Source: Flavobacterium tiangeerense
GTDB taxonomy: Bacteria > Bacteroidota > Bacteroidia > Flavobacteriales > Flavobacteriaceae
Assembly (NCBI RefSeq): GCF_007830355.1
Contig: NZ_VLKO01000003.1
Coordinates: forward strand, 124,231-188,230
Direction: 5' to 3'
DNA: 64,000 nt
Shown here piece by piece: positions 25,740 through 34,115 of the stretch. Made by a program: the position numbers and the translations under genes. Each line of letters opens with the position of its first letter. Within the stretch, counting starts at the first letter, position 1. The notes beneath the pieces are model-generated. The model did no database searches, was not told where the DNA came from, and worked only from the letters and a program-made list of their open reading frames with translations.

Positions 25740-26570
25740 TTAAAAATTGCTATTATAAATACTATCGTTTCTTAAGTTTTCCTTTTCGAGCTCCCTACGT
25801 TCAATATTTTGTCTAATTGCCTCTTTTCTTTGTCTTTCGGTCTCTCTTTTATCTGCGATTTGACCGTCTTTGATTCTTTTTTGGCGGTCTGCAAGTTCTT
25901 GATAATGAATCGTTGTTTGAATGTATTCCTCAGAATGGTTACAAAGCATATTACAAGGGACACTAACTTCACCTGAATGAACTAACTTGTAAAGATTATT
26001 TGATTCACTCAATTCAATTACTATTCCGTCTTTTATCCAAGTTGCTCCTTGCCACGCTACACTATTAAATGTTTTCTCTTTTTCTTCAAATTCACAAATT
26101 GGCTTTCCATATCTTCCTTGTAGGATTTTGTAATAGACTTCATAATAATATTTCGGATTGTACAAATTGGGATTTTTATTGAATTCCAATACATATTGAA
26201 GGTTTATCATTTTTAATTCATTGTTTTCTACGAAATGAGTAATTTTAAACTTACAGCCTTTTTCTAAATTTAGGTAAAGGGTGTCTTTGTAGATTTTCAT
26301 TATCCCCTCTTTAATGTTTTTTTTTGTAACGCTATCAAATTCAGCTTCTGTCATATTTAAATGATAATTCATAAAAAGTATTTGATTCCTCTTTGGGGTA
26401 GATTTGCTCTTTAAAGTTATTTCAGTAATTTGATCATAATAATCACTAAAGGAGTCTAGGAGTTTTTCTTCTTCTTCAATTTGACTTTGTTTACAGCATG
26501 TTAGGGTTATTATCAGGAAAAATAAGATTGTGTTTTTCACTTTGATGTGATTTAAAATTTTAAAAGGCAT
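25740..26570 (-). CDS. Lipoprotein of unknown function with charged C-terminal helix
   Basis: The ATG at 26570 is chosen because it yields a lipoprotein signal peptide ending LTCC; the longer frame begins with an unlikely polar stretch. The protein has about 276 residues. The middle is mixed alpha/beta (NLEKGCKFKITHFVENNELK, YYYEVYYKILQGRYGKPICE) and the last 50 residues are a highly charged helix (KRETERQRKEAIRQNIERRE). No family is recognised. It is one of several minus-strand orphan genes of the island, about 110 bases from the next. Confidence 0.65.
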   Translation of the reverse strand: MPFKILNHIKVKNTILFFLIITLTCCKQSQIEEEEKLLDSFSDYYDQITEITLKSKSTPKRNQILFMNYHLNMTEAEFDSVTKKNIKEGIMKIYKDTLYLNLEKGCKFKITHFVENNELKMINLQYVLEFNKNPNLYNPKYYYEVYYKILQGRYGKPICEFEEKEKTFNSVAWQGATWIKDGIVIELSESNNLYKLVHSGEVSVPCNMLCNHSEEYIQTTIHYQELADRQKRIKDGQIADKRETERQRKEAIRQNIERRELEKENLRNDSIYNSNF

Positions 26571-26632
26571 TACGCTTAAATTGATTTGATTGTTTTTTTT
26601 CTTAACTTCTATTGAAAGCATGTCGTAGGTTC

Positions 26633-27106
26633 TTAATATAATTTTTCAACAATTTCGTCTACATCTTTATTGCACCCAAGAAAGTACATTGTACGGCTTT
26701 TAAAATCTGTAATAACGAATACTGATTGTTTTGACTTAAAATTTGTTGAATCAAAATATATTATTTCAAAATCTTCTTTTTTCGTCCAGAATCGTACATA
26801 AGGCATTTCAGTTAACACGGTGAGTTTTTTAGTTGCCATTCCTCCTACTACCAAGTCAGATTTGATGTAAACTTCCTCATCAGTTGAATTTCCACCAACA
26901 ACAAAAGTTATTGATTCGTCTTCAAAATTGATATACGCTTTTCTATTAAAATCTATGCCTCCATTGATTTCAACTCTTTTCCAGTTTTCTTTGTAACCCA
27001 TAGAATAAGAACCCTTACTATAAACCGCAACGTCACCTTCAATTATTTGCGCGTTTAAACTATTGATTAAAAAGAAAGCAATTAGTAAATGATAATATTT
27101 TTTCAT
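26633..27106 (-). CDS. Secreted protein of unknown function
   Basis: This 157-residue protein has a signal peptide (1-20, MKKYYHLLIAFFLINSLNAQ). The mature part is beta-rich (KAYINFEDESITFVVGG, VEINGGIDFNR, QSVFVITDFKSRTMYFLGCN). No family is recognised. It lies upstream of the lipoprotein at 25740-26570 in the same direction. Confidence 0.65.
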   Translation of the reverse strand: MKKYYHLLIAFFLINSLNAQIIEGDVAVYSKGSYSMGYKENWKRVEINGGIDFNRKAYINFEDESITFVVGGNSTDEEVYIKSDLVVGGMATKKLTVLTEMPYVRFWTKKEDFEIIYFDSTNFKSKQSVFVITDFKSRTMYFLGCNKDVDEIVEKLY

Positions 27107-27161
27107 AGTTATAAATGTTGAATTTTATTATTGAGATAATGAAGCATTTGATCGGATTGCT

Positions 27162-27494
27162 TCATAATTTAATTTGCAATTCATGTAAGTTTATATGAAG
27201 TGTAATAGCATCGTGCAAATTGTTTTTATGTTCTTCTCTTATTAGTTCATTTGTATCAAGGTCAAGAAAATAATTTACTCCTCCATACCATTGCAAATTT
27301 TCATTGTAATTTGGAAATATACTTCCACTTACCTTTCCGTAAATTCGGAATGGATAATGGCATTTATTGTCACGTACGAAAGGTTTGAATATCGCAATCA
27401 TCCAATTTTCTCCTTTATCATGTACTTCACTTTGACTCGCTGAATCACTTGTGAAGATTTTAAATAGTTCTTGAATTTGTTCAATATTTTTCAT
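27162..27494 (-). CDS. Small cytosolic protein, immunity-like, unknown
   Basis: This 110-residue acidic protein has no signal peptide (EQIQELFKIFTSDSASQSEV, ENLQWYGGVNYFLDLDTNEL). Size, acidity and its place in a run of unrelated short genes recall immunity proteins of contact-dependent or polymorphic toxin loci, but I recognise no family and no toxin gene is present. That idea is inference only. Confidence 0.55.
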   Translation of the reverse strand: MKNIEQIQELFKIFTSDSASQSEVHDKGENWMIAIFKPFVRDNKCHYPFRIYGKVSGSIFPNYNENLQWYGGVNYFLDLDTNELIREEHKNNLHDAITLHINLHELQIKL

Positions 27495-27505
27495 ATTTCT
27501 TTATT

Positions 27506-27718
27506 TTAAAATGGCATTACATCTAAACAGATTAGATCGTTACTATCTTTAACTACTATTGAGAGTCTATAATGTTTATGCACATTGTCATAAAAGTTAT
27601 AATTAACTACTTGTTTGTCTGTGCCCCATATTGTCTGTTCAATTTTTAAAGTCAGCTTACCTTCGTGATTCTCATTGTAAGTAAAAATTCTAAAAAGAGC
27701 ATTTAGGTTATCATCATA
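27506..27718 (-). pseudogene. 5'-truncated copy of the gene at 28401-28739
   Basis: Read on the minus strand, this stretch encodes about 70 residues ending LTLKIEQ..., NYNFYDNVHKHYRLSIVV, then SNDLICLDVMPF and stop. It is closely similar to the C-terminus of the protein at 28401-28739. The frame has an in-frame stop just upstream and no start codon, so the N-terminal part is missing. It lies immediately past the end of the gene at 27740-28258, suggesting a partial duplication with an insertion or deletion between the copies. Confidence 0.8.
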
Positions 27719-27739
27719 CTATATTTTTTGAAGCTTTAC

Positions 27740-28258
27740 CTAACCTGCATAACTCAATTCGTAATCTGAATTGGCCATAATTAAAATGCGATAAGATGTA
27801 TAAGAAGATGATTCGTACTCTGATTTTTTAGTTTCAATTGTAATTCTAAATGTAGTTGTTGCGCCTTGATACACTTTTTCTATTAAACTTTCAGATACGT
27901 TACTATCAATTAGCTTACATCCTAATGATTTTATTCGTGCTAAATATGCATTGTATTTAGCAGGACTATGTATTTGTAGCTTAATCCTTGTTATTACTGA
28001 TGTTTCAGAATAAAAATAAGATAAAAATGAATCTGCATTGTCATTGTAAGTGCTTTTGTTGTATGCAAAGTCTGCGTAATTCAAATCCCCATCTTTTCCC
28101 TCTTCACTTGATAAAAACATCCATCCTTTTGCTGTTAGATGTTCCTCCACGTTGGCAATGTCTTTTTTTCTTAAACTAAGAATTTCTTCTACAGTTAGAT
28201 TTTGAGAATTTGAGGTAATTGATAAGCCAAAAAGTAAAAGTGTAAATAAAATTTTCAT
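27740..28258 (-). CDS. Secreted protein of unknown function
   Basis: The ATG at 28258 gives a signal peptide (MKILFTLLLFGLSITSNSQ); the frame extends upstream without a better start. The protein has 172 residues, with a helical start (LTVEEILSLRKKDIANVEEH) and a beta-rich second half (TTFRITIETKKSEYESSSYT, SYRILIMANSDYEL). No family is recognised. It sits between the pseudogene fragment and its intact paralogue. Confidence 0.65.
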   Translation of the reverse strand: MKILFTLLLFGLSITSNSQNLTVEEILSLRKKDIANVEEHLTAKGWMFLSSEEGKDGDLNYADFAYNKSTYNDNADSFLSYFYSETSVITRIKLQIHSPAKYNAYLARIKSLGCKLIDSNVSESLIEKVYQGATTTFRITIETKKSEYESSSYTSYRILIMANSDYELSYAG

Positions 28259-28400
28259 TGGGTTTGTTTTAGATGGACTGGAAATTACAGTCTGTTTGAT
28301 TGTCGAGAAGGAGTTATTTCGCAATTGTATTGTGAGTAACATATTATTGAAATAAATATAGTTGTAATTATTAAGATTATTTTGTTAATTGTTTTTTAAC

Positions 28401-28739
28401 TTAAAATGGCATTACATTTAAACAGATTAGATCGTTACTTTCTTTAACTACTATTGAAAGCCTATAATGCTTATGTAAATTGTCATAAAAGTTGTAATTA
28501 TGCACTTCTTTATCTGTATCCAAAGTTGATTGTTCTATTTTCAATGTAAGTTCTCCTTCCGAACTTTCATGAGCATGATTAAGCATTCCTTTAAAAAACT
28601 GATAGAAATCCTTTTTATAAGGTGCTTCTGTCTCTACCTCTGGTGACATTAGAAAAGGTAAAAATGATTCGGGGCTATTATTGATGCATGATAAAATCAA
28701 TTGAGCCTTAATTTTTTCTATTGATGTAGTTTCATTCAT
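28401..28739 (-). CDS. Small cytosolic protein with a decayed downstream copy, unknown
   Basis: This 112-residue acidic protein has no signal peptide. It has an N-terminal helical part (SIEKIKAQLILSCINNSPES) and a C-terminal strand-rich part (EGELTLKIEQS, NYNFYDNLHKHYRLSIVV). It is intact, with a 5'-truncated copy at 27506-27718. Duplication and decay of small genes is typical of immunity arrays, which is a guess here. Confidence 0.6.
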   Translation of the reverse strand: MNETTSIEKIKAQLILSCINNSPESFLPFLMSPEVETEAPYKKDFYQFFKGMLNHAHESSEGELTLKIEQSTLDTDKEVHNYNFYDNLHKHYRLSIVVKESNDLICLNVMPF

Positions 28740-28868
28740 GTTATCGCCATGTCATTTTAAGTTTTTGTTTCAATTGTTATTAAAAAATATTTTTAAAGTT
28801 TTACTTTTTTTAATGAGTTGGTAAGCCATCTATTTTCTTTCAAAAAGTACTTTTTCTATTGTTTTTTA

Positions 28869-29750
28869 TTAGAACGGTAAATCATCTGTATTTATTTCAA
28901 TGACTGGTTTATTTACTCCTATTCCTATATTTTCTTGATGGCAACTTCTGCATGGGCGAAACCCTAACTGCTCTAAAAGATGCCCCTCAAATTTTAGGTT
29001 GGGATTATGTTTCACTCTGTAATATTCAATTAATAAATTCGTAATTGGTTTTTTAAAATGAACATCATATTGTTTTAGAAATTCTTTGATTACTTCATCT
29101 TTAAAACGTGTATTGTTATCCTTAATTTCATATTTAGGGTTTGCTAAAAAAGTCAGCCTCTGGTATCTTCTAATTATCTCTTTCTGTTCTTCATTTGCAT
29201 TGTTATAATATTGATCTACATTAGAAATCAATAAATTAATTTTGTTTTCAAGTTCATTAAGGTTTAGGTTTTCTTTTACTTCAACATCAGAGTTTTCAAA
29301 GTCAATTGTTTTAGGGTTTATAATAATCCCAAACGCTATTTTAAGTCTTGCAACAAAAGCGTCTGGATCATCTAGTAAATACTGATTTCCTTTGAACCAA
29401 TTTCTAAACTTAATTACTTCGTCTTTTCCTTTCTCTCTTAATTGTTCAGGTATTTCGAAATTCTTGTAGCTTGAGTTTAGTAGTTCGCAGTCAGGTTTCG
29501 AGTGATAGGATGGCTTTCCTCCTTCATATACATACTTTAAATTGTCTGTTGCTTCAACTGGAACATAGTATTCCTTTATAAAATTTTCAGGATCTTTAAG
29601 TAATTCTTTAAGTCCGAGTAAATTATTTTTCTCATAATTACTAAAAAAATATATTGATTTACCATATATTTCTCCCGAAAGACTATCCTTATTTTTTAAG
29701 TCTATCCGACTAATAATTTTCAACGAGTTTGATTTAGTTAAATAAGCCAT
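28869..29750 (-). CDS. Protein of unknown function with two putative zinc-binding motifs
   Basis: In this 293-residue cytosolic protein, near residue 80 is the motif YHSKPDCELLNSSYKNFEIP (Y-H-x4-C-x2-L), and near residue 272 LLEQLGFRPCRSCHQ. Both resemble the short metal-knuckle words of Ada-type or YH..C..L zinc motifs, and together they could supply the ligands of one site. The middle is helical (NEEQKEIIRRYQRLTFLANP). I recognise no family. It is divergent from the XRE repressor gene at 29896, with which it shares a 145-base regulatory gap. Confidence 0.6.
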   Translation of the reverse strand: MAYLTKSNSLKIISRIDLKNKDSLSGEIYGKSIYFFSNYEKNNLLGLKELLKDPENFIKEYYVPVEATDNLKYVYEGGKPSYHSKPDCELLNSSYKNFEIPEQLREKGKDEVIKFRNWFKGNQYLLDDPDAFVARLKIAFGIIINPKTIDFENSDVEVKENLNLNELENKINLLISNVDQYYNNANEEQKEIIRRYQRLTFLANPKYEIKDNNTRFKDEVIKEFLKQYDVHFKKPITNLLIEYYRVKHNPNLKFEGHLLEQLGFRPCRSCHQENIGIGVNKPVIEINTDDLPF

Positions 29751-29838
29751 ATTATATTTTTTTATTACGGATTCACAGTAAACTAGTCGTTTATTATTGA
29801 CATCAAAGATTTGACTTACAAATCTAATTTAATTTTCA

Positions 29839-29848
29839 ACTTATAAGT
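29839..29848. promoter_or_regulatory. Short palindrome between divergent genes (candidate XRE operator)
   Basis: ACTTATAAGT is a perfect 10-base palindrome in the 145-base gap between the zinc-motif gene (-) and the XRE gene (+). A GACTTA word lies 25 bases to its left and TAAGTC overlaps it. This fits an XRE-type operator but is short and AT-rich, so chance is possible. Confidence 0.3.
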
Positions 29849-29895
29849 CGATAGGTGAAGAGAATTTTGATTTAGTCATTTGTTTTCTTTGCTCA

Positions 29896-30141
29896 ATGCA
29901 GAAGCATCTTGAACAGATAGAACATGAGTTAGTCAATAGAATATACAAAGAATTCCTTGTAAAATTCAATGGGAATAAATCTGAGTTTGCTAGATCAGCA
30001 GTATGTTCAGAAACTACCGTAAGAAGAGTATTTAGAAATGAGCAAAGAATGACTGTTGATTTACTATTGAGACTCTGTTTTGCTTTGGGTTTAGATGTAA
30101 ATGAATTTTTTGAAGGAATAAATATTTTAAATCAAAAATGA
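29896..30141 (+). CDS. XRE-type helix-turn-helix protein
   Basis: This 81-residue DNA-binding protein has one HTH (GNKSEFARSAVCSETTVRRV, then FRNEQRMTVDLLLRLCFALG), which is the xenobiotic-response/Cro-like layout with the recognition helix at about residues 38-50. It carries no other domain. It is the only plus-strand gene in the 24.8-32.1 kb island, divergent from the zinc-motif gene and convergent with the AlbA_2/ATPase gene. It is probably the local repressor of the neighbouring accessory genes. Confidence 0.8.
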   Translation: MQKHLEQIEHELVNRIYKEFLVKFNGNKSEFARSAVCSETTVRRVFRNEQRMTVDLLLRLCFALGLDVNEFFEGINILNQK

Positions 30142-30270
30142 GCCTTAATAGCGAGTATTTTCAGTGTTGTGAATATAAATGTATAATTAAGATTTTTATT
30201 ATAATATTGAAAAAAATCCAATTTAAAATGAATAGATTTTCATTTAGTATTTATAATTATTTCTAGTTCT

Positions 30271-32118
30271 TTAAAAAAGCTTGTTCTCTATGGTAAAGTC
30301 AAAATTAAAAGTGTAATCATTTTTGCTACCCTTGATCAGGATTTTTTGCTCTTCGAGATTATTACAAATACTTCTTACTTTTCTTCCTAGTGTTTCGTAT
30401 GTTTTACCTACTATTTCTTTACCATATAAACGACGGTATACCTCAGGTGTGATTTCAGCAGCTTTTAGAGATTTTTGATTGTATTTTGAATAAAGATATA
30501 TAAGATTTAAAATGTGTTTAGCGACTTTGTCATAATGGATATAGTCGTTTCCTAAAGCAGTAATAAACTCTTCAGTAAAATCAATTTTTAATAATATTCG
30601 ATCTAAAACATAAACAGGATTTTCCTCAGTACTACTAGCATGTTCAACAATTAGTTTTCCTTTTTTCAAATCTTGTAAAACAGTAAAGTGATTATTACTT
30701 TCTGTTAATAAAATAGAAAATAGTCTCTGCTGATTTACTAATTCTGATTTATAAAAATATGCTAGAACTGCTTTGTGTTCAAATGTTAGCTCACCTTTTA
30801 GTTTGGTAGTTAAATAATAATTAAAACCTTGAAGCCATGTTTCTATACTTTCGTCTACCAGTTTACCTGAATGTATTTTTAAACTAATACTGTCCTCTTT
30901 AATTTCATAAGTAGGCAGATCAATTTCATTATCTAAAGCAGCATTAACAAGCGATGCCATTCCTCGTCCTTGACTTTCAATTTTATCAAAAACTTTTAGG
31001 ACTGATGCTAGTTTTGGGTTTTTACTCTCGGGAATCCCTGGGACCAATCTGCGAACAGCAATATCTGTTTCTGTGTGTATAATTTTAATTTTTTCTTTAA
31101 ATGAACCGGGGTTCTTGATTTCAATATATTGATTAGGCTCAACAGTGACCGTAACAAAACTATCAATAGTATAGTCTCGATGCGCTAAGGCATTGTTAAT
31201 GGTTTCTCTAATTAGTTTCTCTGGATATTCAGGTTCGCTCTTGCCTCCTTCACGAATTGTTCTGTTAATCTTGATATGACCCCAAATATATCTAAACGTA
31301 TCTTCCATTAGATTAATAACATCATTTCGAAACATTTTTTTATCTTTTCCGATGTCAACACTGGTATCATAGTAACAATTAACTTCAACTCTTGAACCTA
31401 AAAAATGAAAAGGTTCCTCTCCGCAAACTAACATCCCTAATGTAGTTATCCAGTCTTTTTGGACAAAATATTGCTTAATTAAAAATGACTTAGCCTGATC
31501 GTGACTAGCTTTAAAAGTTTCATTCCTAATCTCTTTACTAAGCAGACTGATATAGTTATTAATTTTATCTAAACTTAGATCATCAATTTTTGCCTCCTTA
31601 ACTTTAGCTAATTCTTTGGCGTATTCGATTTCTATTTTATATTCCTTTTGTCTTTGTATTAGTGAGACAGGAATTATTTTGTCTTGCGTCAATTTTCGTT
31701 GGTAATAAAAATCATTATACCGTAAAAACTTTTCATCGTCAGGTAAAGGATAAACTGCTATTATAGCAATTTCTCCATTTAGAAAGTTTTCATAATCAAA
31801 AAAGATATAATTAGATAAATCAACGAATTTATCTTGGTCATTTTGAAAATGTTTTGAATGTAGATTGATCAAATTATTTTCGTTATTTCTATCAAATCCA
31901 GTAAAAGAGTATTTCTTATCACGCTCTCTAATACCACAAATAACAATTCCCCCATCTGTATTCAAAAAAGCACAAATAGTTTCGTGAAGTGATTTCCAAT
32001 CCCCCTTTGTAGATAAATCTTTTAATTCTACTTTAGATTTTTCAACATCAATAAATACTCCACTTTGAATAGAGTGGGCTATTGTATTTATGGTTTGGGT
32101 TATAAATTCTGACTTCAT
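30271..32118 (-). CDS. AlbA_2-domain ATP-binding protein (Schlafen/RecG-like regulator group)
   Basis: In this 615-residue protein the N-terminal domain (about 25-140) is the AlbA_2 putative nucleic-acid-binding fold (ETICAFLNTDGGIVICGIRE). A helical linker is followed by a GHKL-type ATPase domain (about 290-420) with the N-box ETINNALAHRDY and the G-box KIESQGRGMASL. The C-terminal part is winged-helix-like. Such AlbA_2-HATPase proteins are widespread in accessory DNA; some act as transcription regulators and some are suspected in phage defence. No helicase domain is present. It is the last island gene before tRNA-Asn. Confidence 0.85.
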   Translation of the reverse strand: MKSEFITQTINTIAHSIQSGVFIDVEKSKVELKDLSTKGDWKSLHETICAFLNTDGGIVICGIRERDKKYSFTGFDRNNENNLINLHSKHFQNDQDKFVDLSNYIFFDYENFLNGEIAIIAVYPLPDDEKFLRYNDFYYQRKLTQDKIIPVSLIQRQKEYKIEIEYAKELAKVKEAKIDDLSLDKINNYISLLSKEIRNETFKASHDQAKSFLIKQYFVQKDWITTLGMLVCGEEPFHFLGSRVEVNCYYDTSVDIGKDKKMFRNDVINLMEDTFRYIWGHIKINRTIREGGKSEPEYPEKLIRETINNALAHRDYTIDSFVTVTVEPNQYIEIKNPGSFKEKIKIIHTETDIAVRRLVPGIPESKNPKLASVLKVFDKIESQGRGMASLVNAALDNEIDLPTYEIKEDSISLKIHSGKLVDESIETWLQGFNYYLTTKLKGELTFEHKAVLAYFYKSELVNQQRLFSILLTESNNHFTVLQDLKKGKLIVEHASSTEENPVYVLDRILLKIDFTEEFITALGNDYIHYDKVAKHILNLIYLYSKYNQKSLKAAEITPEVYRRLYGKEIVGKTYETLGRKVRSICNNLEEQKILIKGSKNDYTFNFDFTIENKLF

Positions 32119-32327
32119 TCTTTCACTTATTTATAATTGATATAAAATTACTGTTTTTTATTTATATTCAAACTAGTATTTAATAGCTTAGGTCTGAATA
32201 GACAAGATACTCAGCATTAAATTCTAAATAATATCTATTTTTTTCGATTTTAAAAGTTGATGCAATTTCAAATAAATATGAGATCGCGCACCTTCTGAAC
32301 AATTGAAAATTCTCAAAACTATTATAA

Positions 32328-32361
32328 AACAAAAAAGCCACTCAATTTCTTGAATGGCTTT
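32328..32361 (-). terminator. Terminator of tRNA-Asn
   Basis: Arms 32334-32345 and 32350-32361 (12 bases, one mismatch) with a 4-base loop, followed on the minus strand by a T-run. It starts 8 bases after the tRNA 3' end. Confidence 0.85.
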
Positions 32362-32368
32362 CTAAAAG

Positions 32369-32442
32369 CTCCCCCTCTTGGGCTCGAACCAAGGACCCTC
32401 TGATTAACAGTCAGATGCTCTAACCAACTGAGCTAAGGAGGA
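32369..32442 (-). tRNA. tRNA-Asn (anticodon GTT)
   Basis: This 74-base cloverleaf on the minus strand has acceptor stem TCCTCCT/AGGGGGA and discriminator G. The D arm contains AGCTCAGTTGGTTAGAGC, the anticodon stem-loop is TCTGA-CTGTTAA-TCAGA with anticodon GTT, and the T arm contains GGTTCGAGCC. No CCA is encoded. It has its own consensus promoter upstream and a terminator downstream. The accessory region lies on its 3' side. Confidence 0.97.
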
Positions 32443-32521
32443 AACTGTATATTTTTATTTTTTTAAAGAACGTCTTATTTATTTGCTTTTGAATAACTCT
32501 GTTTGTTTGTCTAAGCGGTTG

Positions 32522-32552
32522 CAAAGATAGGCTATCATTTGGTTTCTGCAAA
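32522..32552 (-). promoter_or_regulatory. Consensus promoter of tRNA-Asn
   Basis: On the minus strand TTTG (32549-32552) is separated by exactly 19 bases from TATCTTTG (32522-32529), a full match to the Bacteroidota -33/-7 promoter (TTTG, N19, TAnnTTTG). Transcription should begin near 32515, giving a leader of about 70 bases before the tRNA. Confidence 0.85.
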
Positions 32553-32579
32553 TAAAATTGAAACTTTTTTTCATTTTTT

Positions 32580-33923
32580 TTACTTCCCAACAATAGCTTT
32601 GTAAACGTCATTTCCGTTTGCAAATAGTAATAGTGTTATAAGTAAAACAAAACCAACTAATTGTGCGTTCTCTAGGAATTTATCGCTAGGTTTTTTACCC
32701 GAAATAATTTCGTATAATAAAAACATCACATGACCACCATCTAGTGCTGGAATAGGCAAAAGGTTCATTACACCAAGCATTATAGACAATAAAGCAGTAA
32801 TAGTCCAGAACATTTCCCAACTCCAAGTTTTTGGGAAAATATCAAATATAGCTTTGAAACCACCAACTTGTTTGTAAGCTTTAGTTTCTGGATTAAAAAT
32901 CATTTTTAATTGTTTTCCGTATCCTACTAATTGATCTTTTCCTCTAGTTATACCTACAGGAATTGATTCTAATAACCCAAATTCTTGTTTGCTTACTTTA
33001 TAGTACCCCAGTTTTTCTAAAGATTCCATTCCCAATCTTCCAATACCTATTCCTAGTTTTCCTTCAGAATTGATTTGAATAGGTAATTTAATTTCTTTTT
33101 CGTCTCTTAGGATTAAAGCTGTTACGGTTTTGTTTTTATTATTTTCAAAAACTGTTTTGGCTTGATCATAGTACTTGGTAGTTTGCCCATTTACAGAAAC
33201 AATAATGTCTTTTGGCATTAAAGCAGTATTTTTAGAACCTTCAGAAATAGGTCCTACCACAAATGGCATTCTAATATCAAGTAAACTTTTTTTCTCAACT
33301 TTTGATAATTGGTCAACAAAATCATTTGGCATATTAATAGTTTGTTCTGTTGCGCCTCTTTTTATGATGACTTCTTTCGCCATGATTACTTTCATGGTAA
33401 GATCATTGTCAAATTTTACAATTTTTTCACCATCAACAGATACAATGTGGTCTCCAGTTTTAAAGCCTACTTTTTGCATAGTTTTATTTTCTACAAGTAA
33501 ACCGTCTTTCAAGTCTTCATTTGCAATATAAGTATCACCGTACGCAAATGCCATACCTATATATATTATGAAAGCTAAAATGAAATTTACAGTAACGCCA
33601 CCCAACATAATGATTAATCGTTGCCAAGCTGGTTTAGATCGAAATTCCCATGGTTGCGGCGGCAAAGCCATTTGTTCTTTGTCCATGCTCTCATCAATCA
33701 TTCCGGAAATTTTCACATAGCCACCAAGCGGCAACCAACCGATACCGTATTCGGTTTCGCCAATTTTCTTTTTGATAAGGGAATATTTTACGTCAAAAAA
33801 TAAGTAGAATTTTTCGACTCTTGTTTTAAATAATTTTGCAGGAATAAAATGTCCTAACTCGTGAAGTACAATAAGTAAGGATAAGCTCAATAAGAATTGA
33901 GAAAGCTTGATAAATAAATCCAT
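32580..33923 (-). CDS. rseP: RseP-type site-2 membrane metalloprotease
   Basis: This 447-residue M50 intramembrane protease has zinc-binding HELGH at residues 21-25 in the first helix, two PDZ-like regions in the middle, the third zinc ligand in LLPIPALDGGH near the C-terminus, and four membrane helices. RseP-type proteases cut membrane-embedded anti-sigma factors and leftover signal peptides; Bacteroidota have many ECF/anti-sigma pairs it could act on. A -7 element (33953-33960) lies 30 bases upstream of the start. The gene ends close to the tRNA-Asn promoter. Confidence 0.93.
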   Translation of the reverse strand: MDLFIKLSQFLLSLSLLIVLHELGHFIPAKLFKTRVEKFYLFFDVKYSLIKKKIGETEYGIGWLPLGGYVKISGMIDESMDKEQMALPPQPWEFRSKPAWQRLIIMLGGVTVNFILAFIIYIGMAFAYGDTYIANEDLKDGLLVENKTMQKVGFKTGDHIVSVDGEKIVKFDNDLTMKVIMAKEVIIKRGATEQTINMPNDFVDQLSKVEKKSLLDIRMPFVVGPISEGSKNTALMPKDIIVSVNGQTTKYYDQAKTVFENNKNKTVTALILRDEKEIKLPIQINSEGKLGIGIGRLGMESLEKLGYYKVSKQEFGLLESIPVGITRGKDQLVGYGKQLKMIFNPETKAYKQVGGFKAIFDIFPKTWSWEMFWTITALLSIMLGVMNLLPIPALDGGHVMFLLYEIISGKKPSDKFLENAQLVGFVLLITLLLFANGNDVYKAIVGK

Positions 33924-33952
33924 TTTTTAATTTTGATTCTTAATATGATGCA

Positions 33953-33960
33953 CAAAAATA
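33953..33960 (-). promoter_or_regulatory. -7 element of rseP
   Basis: TATTTTTG on the minus strand matches TAnnTTTG, 30 bases upstream of the ATG. Confidence 0.55.
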
Positions 33961-34115
33961 GGGTTTTCTGTTTGTATATTTAGCAATAATTGTTCCAGAG
34001 CAATTTAAAAGTTTGTTAATTATGTTAATTTGAAATAGAACTTTGAAAGCTGAATCTTAACTTTACTTTCTTAAATCCCGTTATTTAGGATTTATATCAC
34101 TTTAAAACACGTATA

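Noticed and set aside
27740..28342. Longer 200-residue start for the secreted protein ending at 27740
   Set aside because: The upstream 28 residues are polar and hide the signal peptide; the ATG at 28258 gives a standard exported protein.
24700..32330. Attachment-site repeat of the tRNA-Asn 3' end at the island's far border
   Set aside because: I looked for the CTCCCCCTCTTGGGCTCGA part near 24700-24835 and 32119-32330 and found no copy apart from the tRNA itself.
32420..32623. 67-residue ORF on the minus strand across the tRNA-Asn gene
   Set aside because: It runs through the tRNA promoter and the 5' part of the tRNA, and lacks any coding pattern.
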